DNA of 34,240 bases from positions 1 through 34,240 of IMG/VR virus record IMGVR_UViG_3300023116_000157; one strand, written 5' to 3'. Below, one piece after another: positions 16,431-24,496 of the stretch. Numbering within the stretch: the first letter of the stretch is position 1; each line of letters opens with the position of its first letter. Source of the stretch: a virus. The notes below the pieces were generated by a model that saw nothing but the letters and a program-made list of their open reading frames with translations, was not told where the DNA came from and searched no databases. Both the position numbers and the translations under genes were made by a program.

Positions 16431-17898
16431 CAGTACCCTCCGCTTGAACTGGTAATTTATCGCCAAATGGTTGATAAGACATGCTCAAATTATAAGAAGC
16501 AGCTGTGTCGATGTCGCGTTGAATTTGCGCAAAGGTGTCTTCAGCGTCCCTTCCATAATTAGCAGCAATATCAGAATGACTTATAATTCCATGCTGCAAG
16601 CCAACAACTGCAGCATTCATTTCCTTTAATGGATCAACCCATTGGAACCCTCTACCGCGCCAAGTCACATCAGCGCTAAACTTCTCAAACTTCTTATTTC
16701 CTGTAATAGGAATAAAGTTGTAATCTATAACATGCTCAAGCCACATGCGATAAAGTGGGTCTAAGAAATGATCGATCATAAATCGATGTAAGGTCTTGTA
16801 GAAATCACGCTCTTCCAAAGCACCTTGCCTAATTGAGGAATAACTTGTGCTTTCAAGATCATTTGCTAGAGACGTGTAACTCACACCCAAGCCGCCTGCA
16901 ATACCTCGCAAAATAGCCTTTTCAAAGTCCGCAAATGCGCTTGTCGGATGCGTAGGATCAAATGCTTTAAAATCTACACCCGCAGGAAGTTGGTGGAATG
17001 TACCAGCTTCAGCATCATAAATAGGCACTGTATTATCTTCATCGTCAAATGCATCAGCGGTAAAACCATCGCCTGCAGGAGAAGTGAAGAAACCCATTTT
17101 TGCAGCACCTGTACGCGCAGCAATTAACTCTGCCTCGCGATAACCATGCAGCATTTTTAATGAAGTAATAGCTGCAGCAGACCAGGGAACGCCTCGAGTT
17201 TGACCACCGCGCTCTACGCGATAAATGTGCATCATTTCTTCTGCGGGAATTACTTCATACTTACGTTCATTTTGCGGAAGCATATAATCGTAATCGCCCT
17301 TATGATATGTAAGCACGTGGTAAGCTACTGGTCTCTTTGTTTTATTATCAAGCTCAACTCCCATGCGGATCTGATTACCGTTTGGTGCGCGTTCATTCTT
17401 TTCTTCATCCACGCGATCTGGTTCAATAATTTGCAAAGCAATACCATGCTTCAAGTAATTACCTCGAATAATCTGCAAAAATACCTCGCCATCGCGAGCC
17501 ATACCTGTAATTACATGGTTGCACAAATCAATAAGAGAAAGGCGGCCGTCTACTGTAGGAAAACCAACTCTACTAAACTCACGCCATGATTTTTCAATAA
17601 TATTATTACCGCCGCGATCTAATGACCCATCAGGATTTCGCGCTTTTACCTGAATATTATAGCCATTTTCGCCTACTACATTTGTTCTCAAAAGCTGCAA
17701 GTAACGACGAAAATATTCATTATTTCGCTCTAGGTCCCTACTTCTATTGCGAATGTCACGAAGCGCCCACCTGATTTCGCTATCGGCACTTCTATTTGAA
17801 CCCACAAAGTCAGCAAATAGTCTACCTTTTGCCGCTGCTGCATAATTACGACGGCGAGGCTGCGACTTAGCTCGCTTAAACATATCCATTATGCCCAT
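16408..17898 (-). CDS. Portal protein (lambda B type)
   Basis: 496 residues. The N-terminal RRRNYAAAAKGRLFADFVGSNRSADSEIRWALRDIRNRSRDLERNNEYFRRYLQLLRTNVVG is the hallmark of lambda-family portals (Phage_portal_2). IIEPDRVDE, GVPWSAAAITSLKMLHGYREAELIAARTGAAKMGF and SYSSIRQGALEERDFYKTLHRFMIDHFLDPLYRMW are further conserved blocks. It forms the dodecameric channel of the procapsid. The start overlaps the stop of the gpW-like gene (TGATG) and its end overlaps the capsid fusion. Confidence 0.93.
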   Translation of the reverse strand: MGIMDMFKRAKSQPRRRNYAAAAKGRLFADFVGSNRSADSEIRWALRDIRNRSRDLERNNEYFRRYLQLLRTNVVGENGYNIQVKARNPDGSLDRGGNNIIEKSWREFSRVGFPTVDGRLSLIDLCNHVITGMARDGEVFLQIIRGNYLKHGIALQIIEPDRVDEEKNERAPNGNQIRMGVELDNKTKRPVAYHVLTYHKGDYDYMLPQNERKYEVIPAEEMMHIYRVERGGQTRGVPWSAAAITSLKMLHGYREAELIAARTGAAKMGFFTSPAGDGFTADAFDDEDNTVPIYDAEAGTFHQLPAGVDFKAFDPTHPTSAFADFEKAILRGIAGGLGVSYTSLANDLESTSYSSIRQGALEERDFYKTLHRFMIDHFLDPLYRMWLEHVIDYNFIPITGNKKFEKFSADVTWRGRGFQWVDPLKEMNAAVVGLQHGIISHSDIAANYGRDAEDTFAQIQRDIDTAASYNLSMSYQPFGDKLPVQAEGTDAVQADE

Positions 17899-18485
17899 CA
17901 GCTGAACCTCACTTTAATTGTATTTTGACTTGCTTTGCCGCGCTTAATTAGTTCTTGTCTTCTAAACTTATTTACCTCGGACTTATAATAATCGCGGGCG
18001 CTGATTAATTCATCAAAAGTAAGCTTATTTAGAGATCTACCTGCAATAGAATAACTACCGACATCACTATCAGCTTTACCCTCTAGCAAGCTTTCTATTT
18101 TTGCTAGCATAATTTCGGCATGTATACGCGGATCAGATTGATTTACATCCAAATCTGCTATTGCTTCAAACTCACCCCGATCAATTACTATTCTATTGCC
18201 GGAACTTGTCTGCGTAATTTCTAACTGCCAATGATAATATCCAACAGTAAATTCAGCAGATGTTGTGCTATCTACACTGAATAAATAATATCCATCCGTT
18301 TCGGTCGCTGCAAGCTTTATCTCAGAAGCTCCGCCACCTGTTATGCGCGCAACGTATTCAGCTGAATGCGTCGCAGGTGGATAGTCTTGAGCGATGTCTT
18401 TCCTAGTCCATTGAAGATAATCACCAACCACAATCTCTGTTGGTTCGCCCTCTGGGGCATTAGCAGCATCGAATAAATTAGCCAT
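17898..18485 (-). CDS. Ig-like domain plus gpW/DUF6148-like helix protein
   Basis: 195 residues with two parts. The N-terminal 115 residues are a beta-sandwich-like domain (GDYLQWTRKDIAQDYPPATHSAEYVARITGG, YYHWQLEITQTSSG). The C-terminal part (about 125-190) has GSYSIAGRSLNKLTFDELISARDYYKSEVNKFRRQE, the helical motif of small head-tail joining (gpW/DUF6148-like) proteins usually encoded alone between terminase and portal. The gene stands exactly at that position. A fusion of an Ig-like module with the joining protein is the simplest reading; the joining function is inferred from place and motif. Confidence 0.65.
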   Translation of the reverse strand: MANLFDAANAPEGEPTEIVVGDYLQWTRKDIAQDYPPATHSAEYVARITGGGASEIKLAATETDGYYLFSVDSTTSAEFTVGYYHWQLEITQTSSGNRIVIDRGEFEAIADLDVNQSDPRIHAEIMLAKIESLLEGKADSDVGSYSIAGRSLNKLTFDELISARDYYKSEVNKFRRQELIKRGKASQNTIKVRFS

Positions 18486-18490
18486 TATGT

Positions 18491-20338
18491 CTACCTATAG
18501 CCGTGCACAAAAGAGTTTTTCCTCGGCATTCCTGGCCGACGTACTGCGTGCTTCTTTTGCGATCCTACACTATTTTGCTGCTGTTTTACAACCGCCTCGA
18601 TATTTATGCCCATTACTTGTAATGCCGCCATCGCATAAACCCTACAGTCAAGAGCTTCGTTTCGCTGTCTCGTTTTGACCCACTCGCGTTTAGGTCTGCC
18701 TTTAAAATATCTCAATACCTTCTTTTCCGCAGTTAGCATACGGAAATACTCTTCTTCCCTATCAAGCGGGAAGTGACAATAACCAGGTCCAGGTTCATCT
18801 ATTTTTAATCTTGCAAATAATAATTCTTTTGCAGTATCGGTTCCAACAGGGAATAGATTAATTTTACCAATATTATTCTTACTAGGTCGACCAATAATTG
18901 GCTTGCCTTCACCACCAATACCTTTTATTGCAAATATACGACGACCTGTTCTTAACTTTACATAGTTATAGACTTGCTGCGTATAATGACCACCACTGTC
19001 GATGCATGTTGATCTAATTATCATGTCACCTTTTTCAGGATGTGTAAAGGTTTGAGATAATATAAAATCTAAGTCTTGCCACAATTGCGGCCCTGAAGGA
19101 TCGCCATAAATTTCTTCGTAATAGATCGACCAACTTTCCTCGCCTTTACCATAAGCGACGATTTCGCACGCCAAACGATCATCCTGGACGTCAACACCCG
19201 CCACCAACACAACAGCTCCAGCCGGTAACGTTTCACCAAAGTCTTCTTTGCGGTCAAATAACGAAAATTCATCTATACGCTCTCCATCTTCCTCAAATGT
19301 TTCACCCAATGTTGTATTAACCCAAGCTTTTAACCTCATGGGATCAGATTTAGACGCTAAGAAGTCACGAACAATATCTTCTAATGCAGTCCATGGAGAG
19401 TAAAGCGCAGAAATATGGAAACCCGCAGTTTTACCATCGCCCTCTGCAGTTGCTTGCCAGCGTCCGTATCTTATTGCTTGAAAGCGTTTAGCATCGCCCC
19501 AACAAGTTCCACAATGTTCGCAAATATATTCAGCTGTTGTAGGGTCGCCATTTTCCCATCTTACATTTGCCCACTTTAGCTCTTGCTCCTCACCGCAATC
19601 AGCGCACGGCACGTAATAACGCCTTTGATCGCTCTCATCATATGCAGCTTCAATGCGGGATGCACCTTTTTCAGTCGGAGTACTAACCAATATTATCTTT
19701 TTATTCCAAAAAGTAGTCGCACGCTTTTTAGCAAGGGCAATAGGATCGCCTTCAGTGCCTGCAGATAATGGGTATCTGTCGACTTCGTCGCATAAAATCA
19801 CGCGACACGGGCGAGAAGCAAGTGATGAAGGCGAATTTGCACCACATGCTGTAACATGTCCACCTGGAAACACTTTATGCAGTGTAGTATTGCCACTATC
19901 ACGCGAACGAGGATCTTTTATTTTAGCAGATAATGCTGGAGTATCCCGTATAGCAGGTGCTAATCTATCTTTCGACCATGTCTGCGCCATCTCAAGCGTA
20001 GGCTGCACAACCAACATTGGCGCTGGGTCTTGCGATATATGAAAACCGACAACATTATTAATGAGCTCTGTCTTGCCAATTTGCGCTGCAGTCATCAGCA
20101 CAACGGTTTCTATCTTTTTATCAGATACAGCATCCATCATGCCACGTTGATATTCAGCGCGTGATGTAGACCATCGCCCCGCTTCAGCAGAGCTTTCCGA
20201 TGATAATTGACGATACTCATCCGCCCACTCGCTAATAGAAAGCTTAGGCGGTGGCTTCATTGTTTCTTTTAACGCTTTATCAAGTGCTTTTTTTAATTTA
20301 GCCCTCTGCGCCTTTATTTCTGTAGCCGATAAGTTCAT
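18491..20338 (-). CDS. Terminase large subunit (GpA family)
   Basis: 615 residues. ATPase: adenine-side WADEYRQLSSESSAEAGRW, Walker A-like TAAQIGKT (83-90), Walker B VILCDE (180-185) and a coupling STP motif (219-221). A zinc-binding pair follows: CADCG (245-249) and CEHCG (273-277). The nuclease half carries GVDVQDDRLACEIVAYG with Asp383 and TCIDSGGH. This is the lambda gpA type that cuts at cos sites and drives packaging. It overlaps the small subunit gene by 41 bp, so its start relies on MNLSATEIK; a clear ribosome site is not visible and coupling is likely. Confidence 0.93.
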   Translation of the reverse strand: MNLSATEIKAQRAKLKKALDKALKETMKPPPKLSISEWADEYRQLSSESSAEAGRWSTSRAEYQRGMMDAVSDKKIETVVLMTAAQIGKTELINNVVGFHISQDPAPMLVVQPTLEMAQTWSKDRLAPAIRDTPALSAKIKDPRSRDSGNTTLHKVFPGGHVTACGANSPSSLASRPCRVILCDEVDRYPLSAGTEGDPIALAKKRATTFWNKKIILVSTPTEKGASRIEAAYDESDQRRYYVPCADCGEEQELKWANVRWENGDPTTAEYICEHCGTCWGDAKRFQAIRYGRWQATAEGDGKTAGFHISALYSPWTALEDIVRDFLASKSDPMRLKAWVNTTLGETFEEDGERIDEFSLFDRKEDFGETLPAGAVVLVAGVDVQDDRLACEIVAYGKGEESWSIYYEEIYGDPSGPQLWQDLDFILSQTFTHPEKGDMIIRSTCIDSGGHYTQQVYNYVKLRTGRRIFAIKGIGGEGKPIIGRPSKNNIGKINLFPVGTDTAKELLFARLKIDEPGPGYCHFPLDREEEYFRMLTAEKKVLRYFKGRPKREWVKTRQRNEALDCRVYAMAALQVMGINIEAVVKQQQNSVGSQKKHAVRRPGMPRKNSFVHGYR

Positions 20339-20756
20339 TAGTTGCTTCTTCTATTGCCTTATGCATTAAGTCTTGCACTTCCGTCACTGTAGCAGCTGCG
20401 TGTGCCTCCGCAGCAATCTTAGTAGGTACAGCAAAAAGCTTAGTTTTGCACTTCATAAGCTGCTCCTTAAATTCTTCAACAATCTCGCTTATATAAACAA
20501 GATCTCCGCGCTCAACTGCGTTCTCCATCTCTTTTGCATCTGCCTGCTCTTTAGCCAAGCGAGCTCTTTCTTTAGCGAGATCCAAGTTGTTTTGAGTACC
20601 TGCTCGATTACGCATATAAATAATATATTCTTTGCGCACTTCTTTTAAATCGTATTGCCCACGATCTTGCTTCGTAATGACGCCTTCTTTAATTAATTTA
20701 ATTACGTTTGAAGGCGCCATTTCAAGATGCGCCGCTATGTCCTGAACGCTAGACAT
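20298..20756 (-). CDS. Terminase small subunit (Nu1-like)
   Basis: 152 residues. An N-terminal winged-helix-type HTH (SVQDIAAHLEMAPSNVIKLIKEGVI, about 2-45) is followed by a charged helical region (LDLAKERARLAKEQADAKEME) and a C-terminal helical tail, the architecture of lambda Nu1-type DNA-recognition subunits. It binds the packaging site and presents it to the large subunit, whose gene overlaps. GAGGG lies 6 bases before the ATG. Confidence 0.85.
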   Translation of the reverse strand: MSSVQDIAAHLEMAPSNVIKLIKEGVITKQDRGQYDLKEVRKEYIIYMRNRAGTQNNLDLAKERARLAKEQADAKEMENAVERGDLVYISEIVEEFKEQLMKCKTKLFAVPTKIAAEAHAAATVTEVQDLMHKAIEEATNELIGYRNKGAEG

Positions 20757-20802
20757 GAATAACCCTCATGATTGTTCGCCTTAATATGAGTTCTATCGCT
20801 AG

Positions 20803-20830
20803 AAAAAAATTGCGGCTCGAATTACCCGCA
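20803..20830 (-). terminator. Weak terminator-like hairpin before the terminase genes
   Basis: On the minus strand TGCGG and CCGCA (5 bp) enclose a 10-nt loop and are followed by A and seven T. The stem is short, so termination would be partial. It separates the 240-aa gene from the terminase genes. The surrounding 99-bp gap is also where a cos-type packaging site would be expected, just upstream of the small subunit gene. Confidence 0.45.
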
Positions 20831-20855
20831 TTGCAGCATTGCCTAGAAGGAACCA

Positions 20856-21578
20856 TTAGCGCAGCCTCGCTGTGGCTAGGGCGAGGCGCATGCCTTCCTG
20901 CAATTTTTTCTTGAATATTGCGCGGCCATACATTTGCATACGCTCGCCAAAACGCAGGCGAGGGCGATAGCGCATCGATGTACTATGAAAGTTCAGCACC
21001 TTTTTAATGCGACCGCTCTTGTACTTCTGATAAACACCAGCCTGCTTGCCTGTAGTATTTGGCACGAAGAACTGTTTTTTACCTTTATTCGGTCTGCCAA
21101 ATGTTTTGCTACGCTGTTGCGGATCGCGCGCCACACGCATAGCCGATAACATCTGACTTCGAAACCCAGGCGACATATTGCCATTCTTATCTAATCGTGT
21201 GCCAGCTGTTGGCGTAATATGCTTAAGTATTCCTGCATAAGGCAAGTTAGCTTCAAATGCCTTCTCAAATCCTGACTGGGGTCTTACACCTCCATCTTCC
21301 TGCACCTCAAGGTAATGCTTACCTCTCTGCATATCTCTACGCCGAATAGTCACTCTGTTCTCGTATTTGCGTGCAGCTTTGAAATAAAAAGCCTTTAATG
21401 TGAAGTCTGCAGGTCTATCAAAGATCTTCCGCATGTCCCGCTTATTACGTGCAATTAAGTTCTTCGCCGTATTGTTTAAAGCTAGCTGCTGAGCATAAGG
21501 CATTTGCCTTGCCACCATATTGCTCATCTTCTCATTGACAAGCTTTGTATTAGCGTTGAACTTAAATGCTATGGGCAT
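20856..21578 (-). CDS. Basic phage protein, possibly virion morphogenesis
   Basis: 240 residues, very rich in Lys and Arg. The N-terminal RQMPYAQQLALNNTAKNLIARNKRDMRKIFDRPADFTLKAFYFKAA, then the central NMSPGFRSQMLSAMR and KKQFFVPNTTGKQAGVYQKY, and a final RPRLRFGERMQMYGRAIFKKKLQEGM follow a pattern I know from unnamed proteins near head genes in proteobacterial phages, some labelled minor tail Z-like. It is the first gene of the late leftward unit, directly behind the terminator/leader, and has a strong ribosome site (CGGAGGTG). No enzyme motif is seen; function unknown. Confidence 0.7.
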   Translation of the reverse strand: MPIAFKFNANTKLVNEKMSNMVARQMPYAQQLALNNTAKNLIARNKRDMRKIFDRPADFTLKAFYFKAARKYENRVTIRRRDMQRGKHYLEVQEDGGVRPQSGFEKAFEANLPYAGILKHITPTAGTRLDKNGNMSPGFRSQMLSAMRVARDPQQRSKTFGRPNKGKKQFFVPNTTGKQAGVYQKYKSGRIKKVLNFHSTSMRYRPRLRFGERMQMYGRAIFKKKLQEGMRLALATARLR

Positions 21579-21600
21579 AAAGCACCTCCGTATAATTTAA

Positions 21601-21609
21601 ATTATCACA
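21601..21609 (-). promoter_or_regulatory. Possible extended -10 promoter for late genes
   Basis: Between the terminator and the 240-aa gene the minus strand reads TGTGATAAT, an extended -10-like element (GATAAT at 21601-21606) without a good -35. It would start transcription only about 15-20 bases before the ribosome site. It is an alternative to read-through of the terminator. Confidence 0.3.
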
Positions 21610-21620
21610 CATGCCCTAAT

Positions 21621-21652
21621 AAAAAACCCCCACCGGTTTGCGCCGGCAGGGG
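21621..21652 (-). terminator. Rho-independent terminator
   Basis: Minus strand: CCCC, an unpaired TG, CCGG, loop CGCAAA, CCGG, T, GGGG, followed by further G and six T. It lies after the last early leftward gene (21760) and before the first late gene (21578), so it marks the border of early and late transcription. Confidence 0.85.
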
Positions 21653-21706
21653 AGGACATGAGGGCTAGGGATGGCCCTGCAGAGAGAGGAGTATGAAGCA
21701 ATATCC
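21621..21706 (-). ncRNA. Late-operon leader or small RNA ending at a terminator
   Basis: A transcript from the promoter at 21713-21741 would start near 21706 and end at the terminator, about 86 nt, with no reading frame of interest. It contains GCAGGG (21675-21680) able to pair with CCCTGC (21646-21651), which is part of the left arm of the terminator, so two mutually exclusive foldings are possible. Between them lies CCATCCCTAGCCC, complementary (one mismatch) to the structured RNA at 29181-29193. It may be a free small RNA or the attenuated leader of the late genes, as with lambda pR' and tR'. Confidence 0.5.
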
Positions 21707-21712
21707 ATGCTG

Positions 21713-21741
21713 TATATACTCTATCACAATATATATAGCAA
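21713..21741 (-). promoter_or_regulatory. Sigma-70-like promoter before the late leader
   Basis: Minus strand TTGCTA (21736-21741), 17-bp spacer, TATATA (21713-21718). The spacing is optimal and both hexamers are fair matches. It lies in the gap after the 53-aa gene and points at the terminator and the late genes. Confidence 0.55.
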
Positions 21742-21759
21742 CAAAACATAAAGTGCACG

Positions 21760-21921
21760 CTAGATCTTGCCTTGCTCCAACTCATACTTACGCTGCAAAA
21801 TCATAGCGCGTTCTTCATCTGTCCAGTCTGGTAAATCAACCTGCAAAACTTTACGCCGATTTGCAAAACCATATAGCTCCTCCAACGAAGTAATTGATTT
21901 TAATTTCTGCTCAAAGGTCAT
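21760..21921 (-). CDS. 53-aa protein, last gene of the early leftward operon
   Basis: MTFEQKLKSITSLEELYGFA at the start, then NRRKVLQVDLPDWTDEERAM and a helical end MILQRKYELEQGKI. The frame is supported by AGGAG eight bases before the ATG, by no alternative frame, and by amphipathic helical composition. No family recognised. It lies 97 bp after the primase-helicase gene, separated by the GGACA repeat cluster, and ends 19 bp before the -35 of the late promoter. It could be a small regulator, but nothing in the sequence proves that. Confidence 0.7.
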   Translation of the reverse strand: MTFEQKLKSITSLEELYGFANRRKVLQVDLPDWTDEERAMILQRKYELEQGKI

Positions 21922-21936
21922 AGACAAAACTCCTGC

Positions 21937-22032
21937 TTGGACATTTGGACAATCCTAGGGGATTTGTCCTGTCTGTCCAAAGTATGCAATTTAGGACAAG
22001 TCATGTCCAAACTGTGTCCTAACTTGTCCAAG
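21937..22032. repeat. Cluster of GGACA/TGTCC repeats (iteron-like)
   Basis: Within 96 bp there are eight copies of the GGACA core: TTGGACA (21937, 21945), TTTGTCC (21963), TGTCCAAA (21974), TTAGGACAAG (21991), TGTCCAAA (22004), GTGTCCTAA (22014) and CTTGTCCAAG (22023), in both orientations. Several pair as inverted repeats, e.g. 21991-21998 with 22004-22011. The cluster overlaps the 3' end of the primase-helicase gene and fills the gap behind it. It is a candidate replication origin or operator. Confidence 0.7.
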
Positions 22033-23791
22033 CTTTTGCTAACTTATTGTTATCTAATATAAATTCTTGGACATCTATCATTCGCTTAATGTCCCGGTCA
22101 ACTGTGCGTTCAGATTTACCTGTCTCTAGTGAGACATTCTTCTTTAGCGCTGTCCTAGACACATATTTTTCACCCTCCAAATCTACTATTTTATCATATT
22201 CTGACTTGATTACATCGCTTAATTTTTTGCTGCTTGACTTAGGCACATCCACTTGTTCCAACACAATTGAAGTCAACTCATCACCGTCTTGTGTCATCAT
22301 TGTCACAGGCACTTTCAAAAATGCCATTTGCTCTGGCTCTTCTGCATCCTTCATTTTAGTAAATGTGACGGTAGTTGTTGTGTCATTGAAGCGCTCAATT
22401 TTAAACTCACAATCCAATGCGCCAAGTAAAGCAGAAGATCCTCGAGCTCTTTCTTTAGTTGCAACTCCAGTGTGATGGGCAAGTAAAACAGTGCAGCCAT
22501 GTTCGTCTTTTATTTTATCTATTTGCTGCACAAATTCGTTCATGTCCTTGGTGCTATTTTCGTCACCGCCCATTGATCTTGCTACGGTATCGATGCAGAC
22601 AATGCTCGGTGAACCATATTGCGCTGATAGCTCTTTTATTGTTTGGTGCATTATATCAACGGCATGAGGATCATTCATGACGACTGCCTTATTGCTTTTG
22701 AAGAACGGCACTTTATTTAAATCAACATCGTGACTATTTGCCCAGGCAATGCACCTTCGCGCAAAACCGTTGTGACCTTCACCAGCAATGTAAAAGCATG
22801 TTCCCTGGTTCACAGAGTGACCGTGGTAATCAATACCTGACGCAACCGACAAGACCATATCAAGAAGCACAAATGTTTTACCTGCGGCAGGTGCCCCAAA
22901 TCCAGCTGCAAGTGCATTTTTCTCTAATATGCCGTCAATGTGCCACTCTGGTTTTTTCAGCTTTAGCTCACTAATATGGCTAAATAATGTTTTAGGATAT
23001 TGGAGGTTCTCTAATCCTTTCGCAACGACCTCTAAGCCTTCTTCTGCATGAACATCATTCCAGTCACGCTTTAAATAGCCAGAGGGCACTGCATATGCAA
23101 TGCCTGATGCCTCTGCTGCCTTTAAACCAGGTTCGTCATTATCTGCAGCAACTACTAATTGCATCTCAGGCTTAATCGCTTTAATCGCTTTTACAACCTT
23201 AGGCAAGTTGCTTGCATTTAATGCAAATATAGCAGGTCTGCCCGTAGCTTCACTCACTGATGCAGCTGTTGCCCAACCTTCGCAGACATAGCATAAGCCC
23301 TTCAGTGGTCCATTAACTAAGCTAAATGCAGCTTCCTGAACCATATCTTTGCTAAAGCGCTTAAAGCCATTGGGTTGTATAGTCTGAGTTCCTACCTGCT
23401 CACCCTTTGCGTTGATAATGCGTATGACAATATCTTGCCCATCGATGACTGCTCCATTGAGCTTTACGCCCTTCTTTTCGTGGTAAAGCCTTGCGGTTTC
23501 GTCTTTAAATGGCTTAGCTTCATATTCGCTAAAGTGTTCTCTTCGCTCATTATCAGGCCATAGACCTTGACGTCGTAGCTCATCTTTTATTTCTCTATGA
23601 TCGCAATTGTGGCGGCAGTTAACCTTAACCTCGCCTTCATATTCATTGATCCAAAAGCGATCGGTGCCTCCACATATAGGACAAGGTCCTTTCCACTCCC
23701 GACTATGTTTTTTCATATTGAAGTGCTGAATTATACTGTCAGACCATTCGCTCCAATATGCTTTTTTAAACCCTCTTTCCTGCTCCATCAT
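22019..23791 (-). CDS. Bifunctional primase-helicase (TOPRIM + RepA-type ATPase)
   Basis: 590 residues. Zinc-binding primase domain with CPIC (37-40) and C59/C63; TOPRIM domain with the CEGWATAAS motif (Glu171) and AADND (Asp217, Asp219); RepA/AAA_25-like helicase with Walker A GAPAAGKT (299-306), Walker B VCIDT (Asp401) and an AHHTG motif (438-442); C-terminal winged-helix-like tail (SRTALKKNVSLETGKSERTVDRDIKRM). It primes and unwinds DNA at the phage fork. The second ATG (23788) fits the AAAAGGAT ribosome site better than the first. No phage DNA polymerase is visible, so host polymerase is probably used. Confidence 0.92.
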   Translation of the reverse strand: MMEQERGFKKAYWSEWSDSIIQHFNMKKHSREWKGPCPICGGTDRFWINEYEGEVKVNCRHNCDHREIKDELRRQGLWPDNERREHFSEYEAKPFKDETARLYHEKKGVKLNGAVIDGQDIVIRIINAKGEQVGTQTIQPNGFKRFSKDMVQEAAFSLVNGPLKGLCYVCEGWATAASVSEATGRPAIFALNASNLPKVVKAIKAIKPEMQLVVAADNDEPGLKAAEASGIAYAVPSGYLKRDWNDVHAEEGLEVVAKGLENLQYPKTLFSHISELKLKKPEWHIDGILEKNALAAGFGAPAAGKTFVLLDMVLSVASGIDYHGHSVNQGTCFYIAGEGHNGFARRCIAWANSHDVDLNKVPFFKSNKAVVMNDPHAVDIMHQTIKELSAQYGSPSIVCIDTVARSMGGDENSTKDMNEFVQQIDKIKDEHGCTVLLAHHTGVATKERARGSSALLGALDCEFKIERFNDTTTTVTFTKMKDAEEPEQMAFLKVPVTMMTQDGDELTSIVLEQVDVPKSSSKKLSDVIKSEYDKIVDLEGEKYVSRTALKKNVSLETGKSERTVDRDIKRMIDVQEFILDNNKLAKAWTS

Positions 23792-23815
23792 ATCCTTTTC
23801 CCTATGTTTTATAAT

Positions 23816-23839
23816 GGCCCTGCACCCTAATACAGGGCC
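23816..23839 (-). other. Intercistronic hairpin between SSB and primase-helicase genes
   Basis: GGCCCTG and CAGGGCC form a perfect 7-bp stem around a 10-nt loop in the 56-bp gap. No T-run follows, so it is probably an RNA-processing or stabilising hairpin, or a weak attenuator, that lets SSB be made in excess over primase-helicase. Confidence 0.5.
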
Positions 23840-23847
23840 GTTGATTT

Positions 23848-24495
23848 TTAGAATGGAATTTCGTCGTCAAACTCCATTGCTTTTGTAGGCGCTCGCTTTG
23901 GTTCTTCTTCGCCGAATATCTCGTCAACCGCATTTTGCTTTACCGGTTGAACTGCTGCAAAGTCATTTGCAGTGAGATCTGTTAAACCTGAATAGCCGGC
24001 AACTTCTTCAAATGGGTTGCGTTCTTCTGGTTCGTTATAACGTAGCACTTGCACTGCTCGAAGCCTTAATGATACACCAGCTTCGCGCATATTATACGGT
24101 GTAAAAGTGATAGCTATATTGACCATTGAGCCTGTAGTAAGCATAAAGTCGTCAGGCAATGCTATGCCTTTAGCATCATATTGCTTTGGCTTTTTTGTAG
24201 GTTCACCGTTATAATTGCCTTTGAGCTTAGCTTTGCCAATATAAAAGCCCTCATCCTCTTTAAAGGGATTTGTAGGTTTGTCAGGCCAAGATGGATCTGC
24301 TTTTTCTTTATATGCCTTGCACATAGCATTCCATAGATCTTTAGCTTGCTCTTTAGTCATGCGGAAAGCCATATCAAATGCTGCAGCTGGATCTTTTGGA
24401 TCACAGGGCACAGATTTGCGCTCTCCACTGTCAAATTTGTATGTACGATTAATTCTCGGCCATAGTGCTTCTACATTTTCTATTTTATATTGCAT
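23848..24495 (-). CDS. Single-stranded DNA-binding protein
   Basis: 215 residues from the ATG at 24495, which has AGGAGG six bases upstream; an ATG 18 nt earlier contains that site itself and was rejected. The core (FKEDEGFYIGKAKLKGNYNG, ALPDDFMLTTGSMVNIAITFTPYN, GVSLRLRAVQVLRY) fits the OB-fold phage SSB group (DUF2815 / T7 gp2.5-like). The C-terminus MEFDDEIPF is the acidic tip that SSBs use to bind partner proteins. It coats ssDNA and may also help strand annealing after the RecE-like exonuclease encoded next to it. Confidence 0.85.
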   Translation of the reverse strand: MQYKIENVEALWPRINRTYKFDSGERKSVPCDPKDPAAAFDMAFRMTKEQAKDLWNAMCKAYKEKADPSWPDKPTNPFKEDEGFYIGKAKLKGNYNGEPTKKPKQYDAKGIALPDDFMLTTGSMVNIAITFTPYNMREAGVSLRLRAVQVLRYNEPEERNPFEEVAGYSGLTDLTANDFAAVQPVKQNAVDEIFGEEEPKRAPTKAMEFDDEIPF

Positions 24496-24496
24496 G

